DNA of 64,000 nucleotides from NCBI GenBank assembly GCA_022778715.1, contig JALFRW010000007.1:186001-250000 (forward strand), given 5' to 3'. The translations under genes were made by a program, and so were the position numbers. Numbering within the stretch: the first letter of the stretch is position 1; each line of letters opens with the position of its first letter. The DNA is from Ezakiella sp. Lineage in GTDB: Bacteria > Bacillota > Clostridia > Tissierellales > Peptoniphilaceae. Positions 1-9,341 of the stretch are shown one piece after another. Under the pieces are notes generated by a model that saw only the letters and a list, made by a program, of their open reading frames with translations, was not told the origin of the DNA and did not search any database.

Positions 1-17
1 ATATTTTATAATAGGTT

Positions 18-43
18 AAAAAAGGAAGATTGTAAATCTTCCT
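18..43 (-). terminator. Intrinsic terminator of fprA
   Basis: On the minus strand a 7-bp stem (GGAAGAT/ATCTTCC) with a 5-nt loop is followed by a run of six T. It lies just past the stop of the flavodiiron gene. Confidence 0.8.
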
Positions 44-68
44 ACATTTATATATTATTTGAAATAAT

Positions 69-1271
69 TTATTTCATTGAATCGGCAATCGCCTTTGCCA
101 ATTCCTCAATTTTTTCAACATTTTCCTCATCAAGCGAAGATTTTATTTGAAGTGTTTCGCCAATTTTTTCCAGTTTCGAAGAAGCCAGTATTTCTTCGGC
201 AATCTTTTCCCCGCGTCCTCCCCAACTCATATTAGTGATGACTGATACTTTTCTATTTTGAAAACCCGTTCCTGCAAGTTCTCTTAAAAAAGCATCCATT
301 CTCGGATATAGATCTGTGTTGTAGTTTATTGCAGTATAAACAAAATTGGAATACTTGTGCGCATCCGAAATAATGTAGCTGTAGTCGTATTCGCTCACAT
401 CATAAATGTGAATGTTCTTTACGCCGAGATTTGAAAGCTCACATGCCAAAATGTCCACTGCTTGTTCGGTGTTTCCATACATCGAAGAATAAGCAAGTAA
501 AACACCATCTTCTTCTTTTTCAAAAGAAGCCCAAATTTTGTACTTTTCAATAAAAGTTTTAATCTTGTCCGCATCCACATGGCTAGGTCCGTGAAGGGGG
601 AATATTTTTTTAATATCTCTACTTGAAAGTTTATTTAGAACATTTATAACAGAGCGACCCTGTTTACCTACAATATTGATATAATATCTTCTGGCTTCAT
701 CTAAAAATTTACCGTCAAAATCAATCAAAGTGCTTGTGTAATGACCTTCAATCGAACCGAAAGTTCCAAAAGCATCTGCACTAAATAGTTCTCCCGCGCT
801 TGTTAGCACAAACATAACTTCCGGCCAGTGGACCATAGGGGCAAAAATAAATTCGAGTTCTCTCTTGCCGATGCTCATTTTTTCACCATTTTTCACTTCT
901 ACATATTTATCCTTAAAATCATCGCCGAAAAAATTGTCTATAAAACTAAAAGTTTTAGCATTTCCAATAATCTTGCAATTCGGATATTTTTCCATAACAT
1001 AGCTGATTGCAGAACTGTGATCCGGCTCCATATGTGTGATCACCAGATAATCGAGATCGACTCCTTCCAGCACATGATTTAAATTGTCGCAAAAACTCTT
1101 AATAAAAGATGCGTCCACCGTATCAAAGAGCACATTCTTTTCGTCTTTAATCAAATAGGAATTGTAGCTAACGCCATCCGGCATTGGAAACATATTCTCA
1201 AATCTTGCGGTTCGTCTGTCATTTACTCCAAGCCTATATAAATCTTCTTCTAATTTTTGATAAAAATACAT
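69..1271 (-). CDS. fprA: FprA family A-type flavodiiron protein
   Basis: A 400-residue soluble flavodiiron protein that reduces O2 (or NO) to water (or N2O) using electrons from rubredoxin or similar donors, a standard oxygen defence of anaerobes. The N-terminal metallo-beta-lactamase-like domain (about residues 1-250) shows the di-iron ligands in THMEPDHSS, VHWPE, SADAFG and LHGPSH. The C-terminal flavodoxin domain (about 256-397) has the FMN loop YSSMYGNTEQA. The length is that of the classical two-domain form, with no rubredoxin or NADH-reductase extension. The ATG is preceded by TTAGGAGGAG. It is monocistronic, with its own promoter and terminator. Confidence 0.95.
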   Translation of the reverse strand: MYFYQKLEEDLYRLGVNDRRTARFENMFPMPDGVSYNSYLIKDEKNVLFDTVDASFIKSFCDNLNHVLEGVDLDYLVITHMEPDHSSAISYVMEKYPNCKIIGNAKTFSFIDNFFGDDFKDKYVEVKNGEKMSIGKRELEFIFAPMVHWPEVMFVLTSAGELFSADAFGTFGSIEGHYTSTLIDFDGKFLDEARRYYINIVGKQGRSVINVLNKLSSRDIKKIFPLHGPSHVDADKIKTFIEKYKIWASFEKEEDGVLLAYSSMYGNTEQAVDILACELSNLGVKNIHIYDVSEYDYSYIISDAHKYSNFVYTAINYNTDLYPRMDAFLRELAGTGFQNRKVSVITNMSWGGRGEKIAEEILASSKLEKIGETLQIKSSLDEENVEKIEELAKAIADSMK

Positions 1272-1295
1272 TGGTCTCCTCCTAACTTTATCTAT

Positions 1296-1324
1296 ATTTT
1301 ATCATAATTGAAGGAGTCTATCAA
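1296..1324 (-). promoter_or_regulatory. Promoter of fprA
   Basis: On the minus strand TTGATA (1324-1319), a 17-nt spacer and TAAAAT (1301-1296) precede the fprA ribosome site. Good sigma-A match. Confidence 0.7.
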
Positions 1325-1381
1325 TAAAACAAATCACAGTTGATACATTCATTTTTTATGTTTAAAATTTTTGTATATTTA

Positions 1382-1410
1382 TTGACAAATAATTTTAAAT
1401 AGTTTATAAT
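1382..1410 (+). promoter_or_regulatory. Consensus sigma-A promoter of the 1578-2091 cassette
   Basis: TTGACA (1382-1387), exactly 17 nt, TATAAT (1405-1410): a perfect consensus promoter. AGGAGGTG follows almost at the predicted start of transcription (1417-1424) but has no ATG at a normal distance. The resulting leader to the first ATG would be about 160 nt and contains the tandem repeat. Confidence 0.8.
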
Positions 1411-1441
1411 TTGCATAGGAGGTGTTTATAAATTATTAGTT

Positions 1442-1470
1442 ATCTTATTTTCTTTTTAATGAAATAAGAT
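1442..1470 (+). other. Hairpin in the 5' leader
   Basis: A perfect 9-bp inverted repeat, ATCTTATTT and AAATAAGAT, with an 11-nt loop. It overlaps the first copy of the tandem repeat and lies in the transcribed leader. Confidence 0.55.
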
Positions 1471-1518
1471 ATTAACCCATTATTCTTTTTAATGGAAATA
1501 AGATATTAACCCATTATT
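1451..1518 (+). repeat. Two-copy tandem direct repeat, unit about 33-34 bp
   Basis: TCTTTTTAATG(G)AAATAAG followed by ATATTAACCCATTAT occurs twice in a row (1451-1483 and 1484-1517). The copies differ by one inserted G. It sits between the perfect promoter and the first small ORF, so it is part of the leader RNA. No known element recognised. Confidence 0.8.
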
Positions 1519-1577
1519 TTAGAATAAAAAATTACATATCATTTAATTTTAGAATAACTATTTTTAAAGGAGTAAAT

Positions 1578-1700
1578 ATGAATTCCGACACAAACCATAA
1601 TATTAAAAAAAATGTAATGCACGAATACTATTTTAGGATAATGGTAACAACCGTCTATCATACAACTTGTGGCTATAAGACATATCTAGAAGCTCAGTAA
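1578..1700 (+). CDS. Small ORF, 40-residue peptide of unknown function
   Basis: A short reading frame (ATG at 1578, TAA ending at 1700) with a good ribosome site, AAAGGAG, 6-7 nt upstream. The peptide begins MNSDTNHNIKKN and ends YKTYLEAQ. It has one cysteine, no obvious signal peptide, no double-glycine leader and no clear membrane helix. It lies 19 nt before a small membrane-protein gene and the two probably share the promoter at 1382. I do not recognise it. It could be a genuine small protein, a leader peptide controlling the next gene, or a degraded gene start. Confidence 0.5.
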   Translation: MNSDTNHNIKKNVMHEYYFRIMVTTVYHTTCGYKTYLEAQ

Positions 1701-1719
1701 TTTAAAGGATTTTACCATT

Positions 1720-2091
1720 ATGAGCAGTATAAAAAAAGAAAAGTTAAAAAAGATCCTTACAATTATGGCGGCAATTGTTTTCATACCAACCGGCTTATAT
1801 TCCGTGGCCGTAAAGTTTTTATTCGAAAAATATGGATATGAGTATTTTATCGGAAAGCGAATAATTGACTATTCCCCGTTTTTTTATGTGATATTTATTC
1901 TCTCGTGGTTATATTTAATTTCCAAGTTTAGTCTAAAAAAAGAGGATGCTACTGAGCATATACAGAAAAAAACCATAATAAAAATTCTTATTTTCATAGT
2001 TTTAGTTTGCTTAATATTTGTAGCCACCAATCATTCACATATAGTTAGAATGATTAAAATGGGAATAAAGATGGAAAATTTGATTAATTAA
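1720..2091 (+). CDS. Small three-helix membrane protein, unknown
   Basis: A 123-residue protein of no family I recognise. Three hydrophobic stretches are visible at about residues 11-30, 52-68 and 84-103, with basic segments before the first and after the last; the N-terminus is lysine-rich (MSSIKKEKLKKI), suggesting a cytoplasmic start. The ribosome site is AAAGGA, 10 nt before ATG. It follows the 40-residue ORF closely and ends before a bidirectional terminator shared with groEL. An immunity-like or regulatory membrane partner of the peptide is possible but purely speculative. Confidence 0.6.
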   Translation: MSSIKKEKLKKILTIMAAIVFIPTGLYSVAVKFLFEKYGYEYFIGKRIIDYSPFFYVIFILSWLYLISKFSLKKEDATEHIQKKTIIKILIFIVLVCLIFVATNHSHIVRMIKMGIKMENLIN

Positions 2092-2223
2092 GTATAAATT
2101 TCATAAAAGCCGCTAATATAATGCAAATTATTTTAAGCCGTTTTTTAGATTTTATTAGATAGTGTTTGAATATTTTATTCTATCCTTATATTATATTCTG
2201 TTTTCAAATGAATAAATTTGCTC

Positions 2224-2270
2224 ATATAAAAATGTCTATCGGGACTATATCCTGATAGACATTTTTATAT
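2224..2270. terminator. Bidirectional terminator between membrane protein and groL
   Basis: A long perfect 17-bp inverted repeat (ATATAAAAATGTCTATC and its complement) with a 13-nt loop. A/T runs at both ends can serve the convergent genes on either side. Confidence 0.8.
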
Positions 2271-2332
2271 TAACAGATTATATTTAAATTAGAATCAGAT
2301 CAAAATTTAAAATATCAATTGTTCGGTAAATT

Positions 2333-4268
<1,936 letters not shown>

Positions 4269-4305
4269 AATTCCCTCCAATATTATTATTTTTTTAAAAT
4301 ATTTG

Positions 4306-4332
4306 TTAGCAATCTATTAGCTTGAGTGCTAA
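4306..4332 (-). promoter_or_regulatory. CIRCE operator (HrcA site) of groESL
   Basis: TTAGCAATC, 9 nt, GAGTGCTAA: the classical CIRCE inverted repeat TTAGCACTC-N9-GAGTGCTAA with one mismatch in one arm. It lies between the groES ribosome site and a minus-strand TATAAT (4345-4340). HrcA itself is not in the window. Confidence 0.93.
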
Positions 4333-4339
4333 CAATTTT

Positions 4340-4345
4340 ATTATA
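4340..4345 (-). promoter_or_regulatory. -10 box of groESL
   Basis: TATAAT on the minus strand immediately upstream of CIRCE, so the operator lies at the start of the transcript. The -35 region (about 4363-4368) is weak. Confidence 0.6.
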
Positions 4346-4390
4346 CCCCAATTTTCTAAAAATAAACACTTTTTTCATAAAAATTTATTA

Positions 4391-4396
4391 TATAAT
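4391..4396 (+). promoter_or_regulatory. -10 box placed for a leaderless mRNA
   Basis: TATAAT ends 6 nt before the ATG at 4403. No Shine-Dalgarno sequence precedes that ATG, so transcription probably starts at or next to the start codon. The -35 region is weak and shares space with the divergent groESL promoter. Confidence 0.55.
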
Positions 4397-4402
4397 ATTT
4401 AT

Positions 4403-5299
4403 ATGGAAAAGTATTATTCTCTAAACTCATATTTCAAAACTAAATATGGCGAAAAAATCGGCAAGCTTTGTTTAGACGGAGGATTCACTTGTCCTAATCG
4501 TGACGGCACAATTTCAAATTCGGGTTGTGTGTTCTGCACGAAACGCGGCAGCGGTGAATTTTGCGGTTCCATTGTCCGCAAGGATTCTATTAAAAATCAA
4601 ATTGAAATTCAAAAGAGTTTGCAGCGGAAAAAATGGAATGTAAATAAATTTTTTGCTTATTTTCAAAATTTTACAAACACTTATAAACCGGTTGACGAGC
4701 TAAAAGTTATTTACGACGAAGCACTGACCGACGCGGATGTGATTGGACTTTCAATCGCCACTCGAGCAGACTCAATAAAATTCGATGTACTTGATTTGAT
4801 AAAATCCTATGAGAACAATTATGAAGTGTGGATTGAACTTGGCATGCAAACAATTCACGACAATACTTTAAAGTTTATCAATCGTGGATACGACCATAAA
4901 TATTTTGACAGAGTTGCCGGGCAAATGGTATCAAATGGGTTTAAAATCATTACTCACATAATTATAGGTTTACCCGGAGAAACACGCAAAGATATGATAG
5001 AGACTTTTAAATATGTTGCCGATTTGCATCCGTTTGGAGTAAAAATTCACAGTTTATATGTAGATAAATATTCCGAACTCGCTGATATTTATGAAAAAGA
5101 AAATTTTAAACTGCTTACCAAAGAAGAATATATTAATATCGTGTGCGATGGACTTTCTATTCTGCCAAAAGACATTGTTATTCATCGGCTCACGGGAGAT
5201 GGCGACAAAAATTCCCTGATCGCACCAAAGTGGATAATGAATAAAATTTCCGTGATTGGCGGAATAAATAAAGAGTTAAAAAAAAGAGAGTGCAAATAA
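4403..5299 (+). CDS. TIGR01212/YhcC family radical SAM protein
   Basis: A 298-residue radical SAM enzyme of unknown substrate. The cluster motif is an expanded form, CPNRDGTISNSGCVFCTKRG, typical of the YhcC/TIGR01212 family that begins MEKYYSLNSYFKTKYGEKIGKL. Other family segments seen are WIELGMQTIHDNTLKFINRGYD and IIGLPGETRKDM. The open frame continues upstream to 4322, but homology begins at the ATG at 4403. That start has no ribosome site and lies 6 nt after TATAAT, implying leaderless translation. Divergent from groESL. Confidence 0.88.
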   Translation: MEKYYSLNSYFKTKYGEKIGKLCLDGGFTCPNRDGTISNSGCVFCTKRGSGEFCGSIVRKDSIKNQIEIQKSLQRKKWNVNKFFAYFQNFTNTYKPVDELKVIYDEALTDADVIGLSIATRADSIKFDVLDLIKSYENNYEVWIELGMQTIHDNTLKFINRGYDHKYFDRVAGQMVSNGFKIITHIIIGLPGETRKDMIETFKYVADLHPFGVKIHSLYVDKYSELADIYEKENFKLLTKEEYINIVCDGLSILPKDIVIHRLTGDGDKNSLIAPKWIMNKISVIGGINKELKKRECK

Positions 5300-5310
5300 A
5301 CACTCTCTTT
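5276..5310. terminator. Bidirectional terminator (radical SAM gene / tRNA-Val)
   Basis: A 10-bp inverted repeat AAAGAGAGTG/CACTCTCTTT (5283-5310) overlaps the end of the radical SAM gene. On the minus strand it is followed by a run of eight T, a good terminator for tRNA-Val. Confidence 0.75.
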
Positions 5311-5317
5311 AAAATAT

Positions 5318-5394
5318 TGGTGGACTGCACAGGACTCGAACTTGTGACCCCTGCAATGTGAATGCAATGCTCTAACCAACTGAGCTAGCAGTCC
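5318..5394 (-). tRNA. tRNA-Val (anticodon CAC)
   Basis: The minus strand folds as a 77-nt tRNA including encoded CCA. Acceptor stem GGACTGC/GCAGTCC, discriminator A, D arm GCTC/GAGC, anticodon stem TTGCA/TGCAG with loop TTCACAT, and T loop TTCGAGT. The anticodon reads CAC, decoding GUG. The T stem contains one A-C opposition at the 52-62 pair. Confidence 0.93.
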
Positions 5395-5445
5395 TTACAT
5401 TTGCTATTATAATACTTTTTTAATTTTAAGTCAACGTTTTTTTAA

Positions 5446-7026
5446 TTATTTGTTGGTCATTTTAATAATTTTATCGTTTTCAAAAATTTGCGTGTTGCCG
5501 TTTGGTACGACAATTTTACCGTCTTTATCTTGTATCATAACAATCAATTCGTCTTCTCCAATATTTAAATCTCGAACTTTTTTGCCAATCCATTCATGTT
5601 TTTTCGGAATTGTAAACTCGGTTAATTGATAACCCGATTTATCGAAATAATGTTCACCACCAATAACAATTTTATCTCCAGCTTTTAAAACAGTTGACCC
5701 TTTTGGTACGATCGTTTTTCCGTTTCTCACAATTTTTGCCACGATTAAATTAAATGTCGGATTTATTTCAGAAATAGGTTGGTTCACGAGATGGGAATCT
5801 TCCGTGATAAGAGTTGTGATAAATCCGATGTCACTTCTGTCTTGATAGTCATTAAAATTCTTAAAAACAGTCTCACTCGGGTCCATAAAGTTTAGCTTCT
5901 TGCACATCACGGGCAATAAATAGCCTTGAAGCGCTGTGGACAACAAACAAATTGCAAACACAATATGGAATATATCATTTTTAAGAACCACGCCGGAATT
6001 TACGGTTAAAATTGCAAATGCAATTGCTGCTGCTCCACGAATGCCAGCTACTGAGATGATTAGTTTTTGGTCACGATTTGACTTAAAAAAGCTCATTAAT
6101 CCAAATACAGCGAGTGGTCTTGAAATGATAAACATAAATAGCATTATCACAAATGCAATTGGTAAACTCTTTACCACTTTTGCAGGGTCCGATAAGAATC
6201 CAAGTATAAAAAATAATCCCACACTCATAAGTGCGGTCAGTCCGTCTAAGAAAAACACAGATTCGCGTTTTCCTTTAAATTCTTTATTTCCTATATATAT
6301 TCCCAAAATATAAACAGCTAAATATCCGTTTCCTTTTATAAACTCCGAAAATGAAAATGCAAAAAATGCCGTTGCCAAAATAAATATAATAAATAACCCT
6401 GCACCGTCGAATTTTTTTACTTCAACAATTTTCATGAATGCAAAAGCCACCAAAAATCCTATAACCACACCAAATACCACTTGTGCCGTGATAAGCTTTA
6501 ATGATGAAATGCTGTTGCCGAGAAGTGCGGAAATAAGTGTAAAAGTCATGGTGTATGCAATGGGGTCATTTGAACCACTTTCCAGCTCTAAAAGCGGTGC
6601 AGTTTGCATTTTTAAATTTAATTTTTGTGATTTTAAAATATTTGACACACACGAAAAGTCGGTGCTGGATACGATTGCTCCAAGCAATAATCCTTCCAGC
6701 AAATCAAAATGAAGTACATAATGACAAAAAAGACCGGTCAATAGCCCTGTGATAATTGTGCCGGCAAAGCTTAGCGTAATGCTTTCTTTTGCAACACTTC
6801 TTGCCATATAAAAATTAGTGGAAAATCCCCCTTGAAATATTATTATCAAAAGTGCCAGTGTTGAAAAATCTTGGGCTAATTGATAGTTTTCAAAACCGTT
6901 ATTAAAATAACCAAAAATCATTCCAATCAAAATAAAAATAAGAAGCGACGGAATCCCCACTTTGTTTGACATTTTTATTGAAAATATGGCCAAGAATAAA
7001 ATTATACATACTAAAAACAAATTCAT
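5446..7026 (-). CDS. Potassium/proton antiporter, CPA family with TrkA-C domain
   Basis: A 526-residue membrane antiporter. About 12 hydrophobic helices fill residues 1-360 (Na+/H+ exchanger fold); characteristic pieces are LLEGLLLGAIVSSTDFSCV, LESGSNDPIAYTMTF and VAGIRGAAAIAFAIL. The C-terminal cytosolic part (about 385-526) carries TrkA-C-like ligand-binding segments (VPKGSTVLKAGDKIVIGG, VPNGNTQIFENDKII). This matches NhaP2/CvrA-type K+/H+ antiporters, whose TrkA-C domain gates transport in response to nucleotides or ions. Stand-alone gene. Confidence 0.88.
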   Translation of the reverse strand: MNLFLVCIILFLAIFSIKMSNKVGIPSLLIFILIGMIFGYFNNGFENYQLAQDFSTLALLIIIFQGGFSTNFYMARSVAKESITLSFAGTIITGLLTGLFCHYVLHFDLLEGLLLGAIVSSTDFSCVSNILKSQKLNLKMQTAPLLELESGSNDPIAYTMTFTLISALLGNSISSLKLITAQVVFGVVIGFLVAFAFMKIVEVKKFDGAGLFIIFILATAFFAFSFSEFIKGNGYLAVYILGIYIGNKEFKGKRESVFFLDGLTALMSVGLFFILGFLSDPAKVVKSLPIAFVIMLFMFIISRPLAVFGLMSFFKSNRDQKLIISVAGIRGAAAIAFAILTVNSGVVLKNDIFHIVFAICLLSTALQGYLLPVMCKKLNFMDPSETVFKNFNDYQDRSDIGFITTLITEDSHLVNQPISEINPTFNLIVAKIVRNGKTIVPKGSTVLKAGDKIVIGGEHYFDKSGYQLTEFTIPKKHEWIGKKVRDLNIGEDELIVMIQDKDGKIVVPNGNTQIFENDKIIKMTNK

Positions 7027-7044
7027 CAGCTAATCCCTTTCTTT

Positions 7045-7079
7045 AAAAAAGCCGACATAAAAAACATGCCGGCTTTTTA
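7045..7079 (-). terminator. Terminator of rubrerythrin gene
   Basis: AAAAAGCCGACAT and ATGCCGGCTTTTT pair with one mismatch around an A-rich loop. A T run follows on the minus strand, 19 nt past the rubrerythrin stop. Confidence 0.75.
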
Positions 7080-7097
7080 AGATTCAATTTATTTGTA

Positions 7098-7679
7098 TTA
7101 ATAATCTTCAACAAATCTTTTGAAATATGCTTGAGCGTGTGCACATGCTGGGCATTTTTTAGGTGCCTTTTTGCCTTTGTGAATGTATCCACAGTTCAAG
7201 CAAATCCAATATGTTTCTTCTTCACTTTCAAACATTGTGCCATCAGCAACTCTCTTTGCGAGTTTTGTAAATCTTTCATCATGGGCTTCTTCAACTTCAC
7301 CGATTTCCTTAAATACGCCTGAGATTTCTCCGAAACCTTCTTCTTTAGCAATTTTTGAAAATTCAGGATACATTTCAGTGTGTTCGTGATTTTCCCCTTT
7401 AGCTGCGTATTTTAAGTTTTCTAATGTTCCTTTTAAAGCAACCGGGAATTCACCTTCAATTTTAATGTCTTCTTCGTTCATTGCTTCAATCAGGAATTTG
7501 TAAAGTCTCTTTGCATGTTCTTGTTCATTTCTAGCGGTTTCTTCGAAAACTTGTTGAATTTGAACATATCCATCTTCCTTTGCTTTTTTTGCATACATTG
7601 TGTATCTCATAACAGCTTGGCATTCACCTGCAAAAGCAGCCATAAGATTTCTTGCAGTTTTTGAATCTCTTAATTCCAT
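7098..7679 (-). CDS. Rubrerythrin
   Basis: A 193-residue non-haem di-iron peroxidase that protects anaerobes by reducing H2O2. The ferritin-like four-helix domain (about 1-150) has the ExxH-type ligand segments AGECQAVMRYTMYA, ARNEQEHAKRL and IGEVEEAHDERF. The C-terminal rubredoxin domain shows CLNCGYIHKGKKAPKKCPAC, with two CxxC iron-binding pairs. Length and domain order are standard. A ribosome site (AAGGGGGTAAATTT) precedes the ATG. Monocistronic, between the antiporter and the DHFR operon. Confidence 0.97.
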   Translation of the reverse strand: MELRDSKTARNLMAAFAGECQAVMRYTMYAKKAKEDGYVQIQQVFEETARNEQEHAKRLYKFLIEAMNEEDIKIEGEFPVALKGTLENLKYAAKGENHEHTEMYPEFSKIAKEEGFGEISGVFKEIGEVEEAHDERFTKLAKRVADGTMFESEEETYWICLNCGYIHKGKKAPKKCPACAHAQAYFKRFVEDY

Positions 7680-7735
7680 AAATTTACCCCCTTGTATACA
7701 TATATACCCAATATTTAAAATTTTTACTACAGATT

Positions 7736-8284
7736 CTAAAAATCTTTTCTTTTGTAGATAACATATTTATAATTGAAGTCATTTTTTTCATCATAAATGC
7801 TATCGCTTTCGCTATCCAACATAAATCCGTTTTCAAGCGGATTTTTAATTCTGGCATCTGCCGGTAATGATTTATCCACTTCTGTTAGATATAAATAATC
7901 TATATTATCGTACATTGAATTAACTGTGGCGGCACCTCCAATTAAAATACCTTTTTTATCCATCTTCAAGCGATTTATAAATTCTGCTTTATCTTTAATC
8001 GTTTCGTCTGCACCCACCGTTTCGTGCCTTGATAATACAATCATCTTTCTTTGCAAAAGAGGTCCTGTGGATTCAAACGTGAGTCTACCCATATACAAAT
8101 TTTTTCCGATTGTAAGCGCTTTAAATCTGTGTAAATCTTCATCTATCCAAAAAAGCATTTCTCCATTTCTGCCAATACCGTAATTTTTATCGACCGCCAA
8201 AATCGCGACAAGTTTCCCGCCAGCAAGCCTTTTATCCAAAAGTTCTTTTTCTAGTTGAAATCCGCTATCACGTCTATGTTCCAC
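7736..8284 (-). CDS. folA: Dihydrofolate reductase-like protein
   Basis: An enzyme of the DHFR fold, reducing dihydrofolate to tetrahydrofolate with NADPH. Typical segments: LVAILAVDKNYGIGRNGEMLFW, DLHRFKALTIGKNLYMGRLTFES, KMIVLSRH, ILIGGAATVNSMY and YLTEVDKSL. The Met20-loop proline-tryptophan is replaced by FW. The frame as given starts with a GTG at 8284, inside the end of the CDF gene, and carries about 24 extra N-terminal residues; a TTG at 8239 is an alternative start. Last gene of a tight five-gene operon, probably translated by coupling. Start uncertain, family clear. Confidence 0.82.
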   Translation of the reverse strand: MEHRRDSGFQLEKELLDKRLAGGKLVAILAVDKNYGIGRNGEMLFWIDEDLHRFKALTIGKNLYMGRLTFESTGPLLQRKMIVLSRHETVGADETIKDKAEFINRLKMDKKGILIGGAATVNSMYDNIDYLYLTEVDKSLPADARIKNPLENGFMLDSESDSIYDEKNDFNYKYVIYKRKDF

Positions 8285-9339
8285 TCGTCATCACCTATTC
8301 CTTGTAGTTTTTCGAGAACTTTGTGCACAATATCTTCTTTTCTATGAAGATCATTCGCGCTAATCGAAATTGTAATATAGTTTGTGCTTCCGGTTAAAAT
8401 GTCATGCACTCCGCAAACTCCATCCACTTTTTCAACTTCAACTTTCAGCTTTTTGTGGTAGTCGTCATCAATTTCCGGCTCTGCGTGGACTACAAGTTCA
8501 ATTTTTTTATCTTTTTTCAATTTTAATGTTGCTAACTCAAGCTCCTCATGCACTTCGCCAATCGTGAGCTTTGGGTCCACTTCCACATCTGCAGTTGCAA
8601 AAACATGGTCCATTGATTTTCTATCTACATAAACATTATGAATTGAGCGAACAATATCGCAACTATTTAGTGCTTCTTCAATTGCTTGTAAGTCTTCTTC
8701 TGATGGAGCAGCGCCAATTAATGGTGCAATCGTTTCCTTCAAAGTTTCGTATGCCGTGTAGAGCAAAATGAGAGAAATAATTAAAGCTACTGCTGCGTCA
8801 AGCACTGGATAATTTTTGAAAAAAAAGCTTGAAACGAGCACCGTCCCCGAAATAACAACATCAAATAATGAATCTTGTTCATTTGCTTTAAAAATTGTAC
8901 TCTTAAAATTTTTATAAAATTCCCTATTTAATATAGAAAAAAAAGATTTTAAAATAATGGATAAAATCAAAAAAGATCTCGTTAAAGTATCGATATTTGA
9001 AATGGCCGGATTAATAATTGCTTTTGTACTCTTCATCAAAAATTGCAAGCCAATTAAAGCTGTTATAATGGAAATTATAAATCCGGTGATATACTCAATT
9101 CTTCCATGCCCGTATGGATGGTCTTTGTCTCTAGGTTTTTTTGCCATTTTCATTCCGATTATTGTAATCACGGAAACAAAGCTGTCCATAAGGTTGTTCA
9201 CGCCATCTGCCAAAACAGATATGGAACCTGTAATTATTCCTAATATTATTTTAGGAATTGCAAGCACAAGTGCAATCCCTAAACCAATTTCACCAATTTT
9301 ATCTGAAATTTCTTTACTTTTTGTTAAATTACCAAACAA
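8251..9339 (-). CDS. Cation diffusion facilitator (CDF) metal efflux protein
   Basis: A 362-residue metal/proton antiporter exporting Zn2+, Fe2+ or Mn2+ (substrate not deducible). Six helices fill about residues 10-210. Metal-site segments are LADGVNNLMDSFVSV (DxxxD-type) and KDHPYGHGRIEYI, with the second site in DVVISGTVLVSS. The cytosolic ferredoxin-like domain (about 215-290) is followed by about 70 further residues resembling a second such domain. The start is TTG at 9339 with AGAGGAATA upstream, overlapping the end of the preceding gene by spacing of only 2 nt. It overlaps the DHFR start. Confidence 0.9.
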   Translation of the reverse strand: MFGNLTKSKEISDKIGEIGLGIALVLAIPKIILGIITGSISVLADGVNNLMDSFVSVITIIGMKMAKKPRDKDHPYGHGRIEYITGFIISIITALIGLQFLMKSTKAIINPAISNIDTLTRSFLILSIILKSFFSILNREFYKNFKSTIFKANEQDSLFDVVISGTVLVSSFFFKNYPVLDAAVALIISLILLYTAYETLKETIAPLIGAAPSEEDLQAIEEALNSCDIVRSIHNVYVDRKSMDHVFATADVEVDPKLTIGEVHEELELATLKLKKDKKIELVVHAEPEIDDDYHKKLKVEVEKVDGVCGVHDILTGSTNYITISISANDLHRKEDIVHKVLEKLQGIGDDEWNIDVIADFN

Positions 9340-9341
9340 GT

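Noticed and set aside
1442-1518. Tandem repeat considered as a CRISPR array
   Set aside because: Only two units, with no spacers between them and no cas genes in the window.
5182-5379. Minus-strand frame across the tRNA-Val gene
   Set aside because: It overlaps the tRNA and the end of the radical SAM gene; a typical shadow frame.
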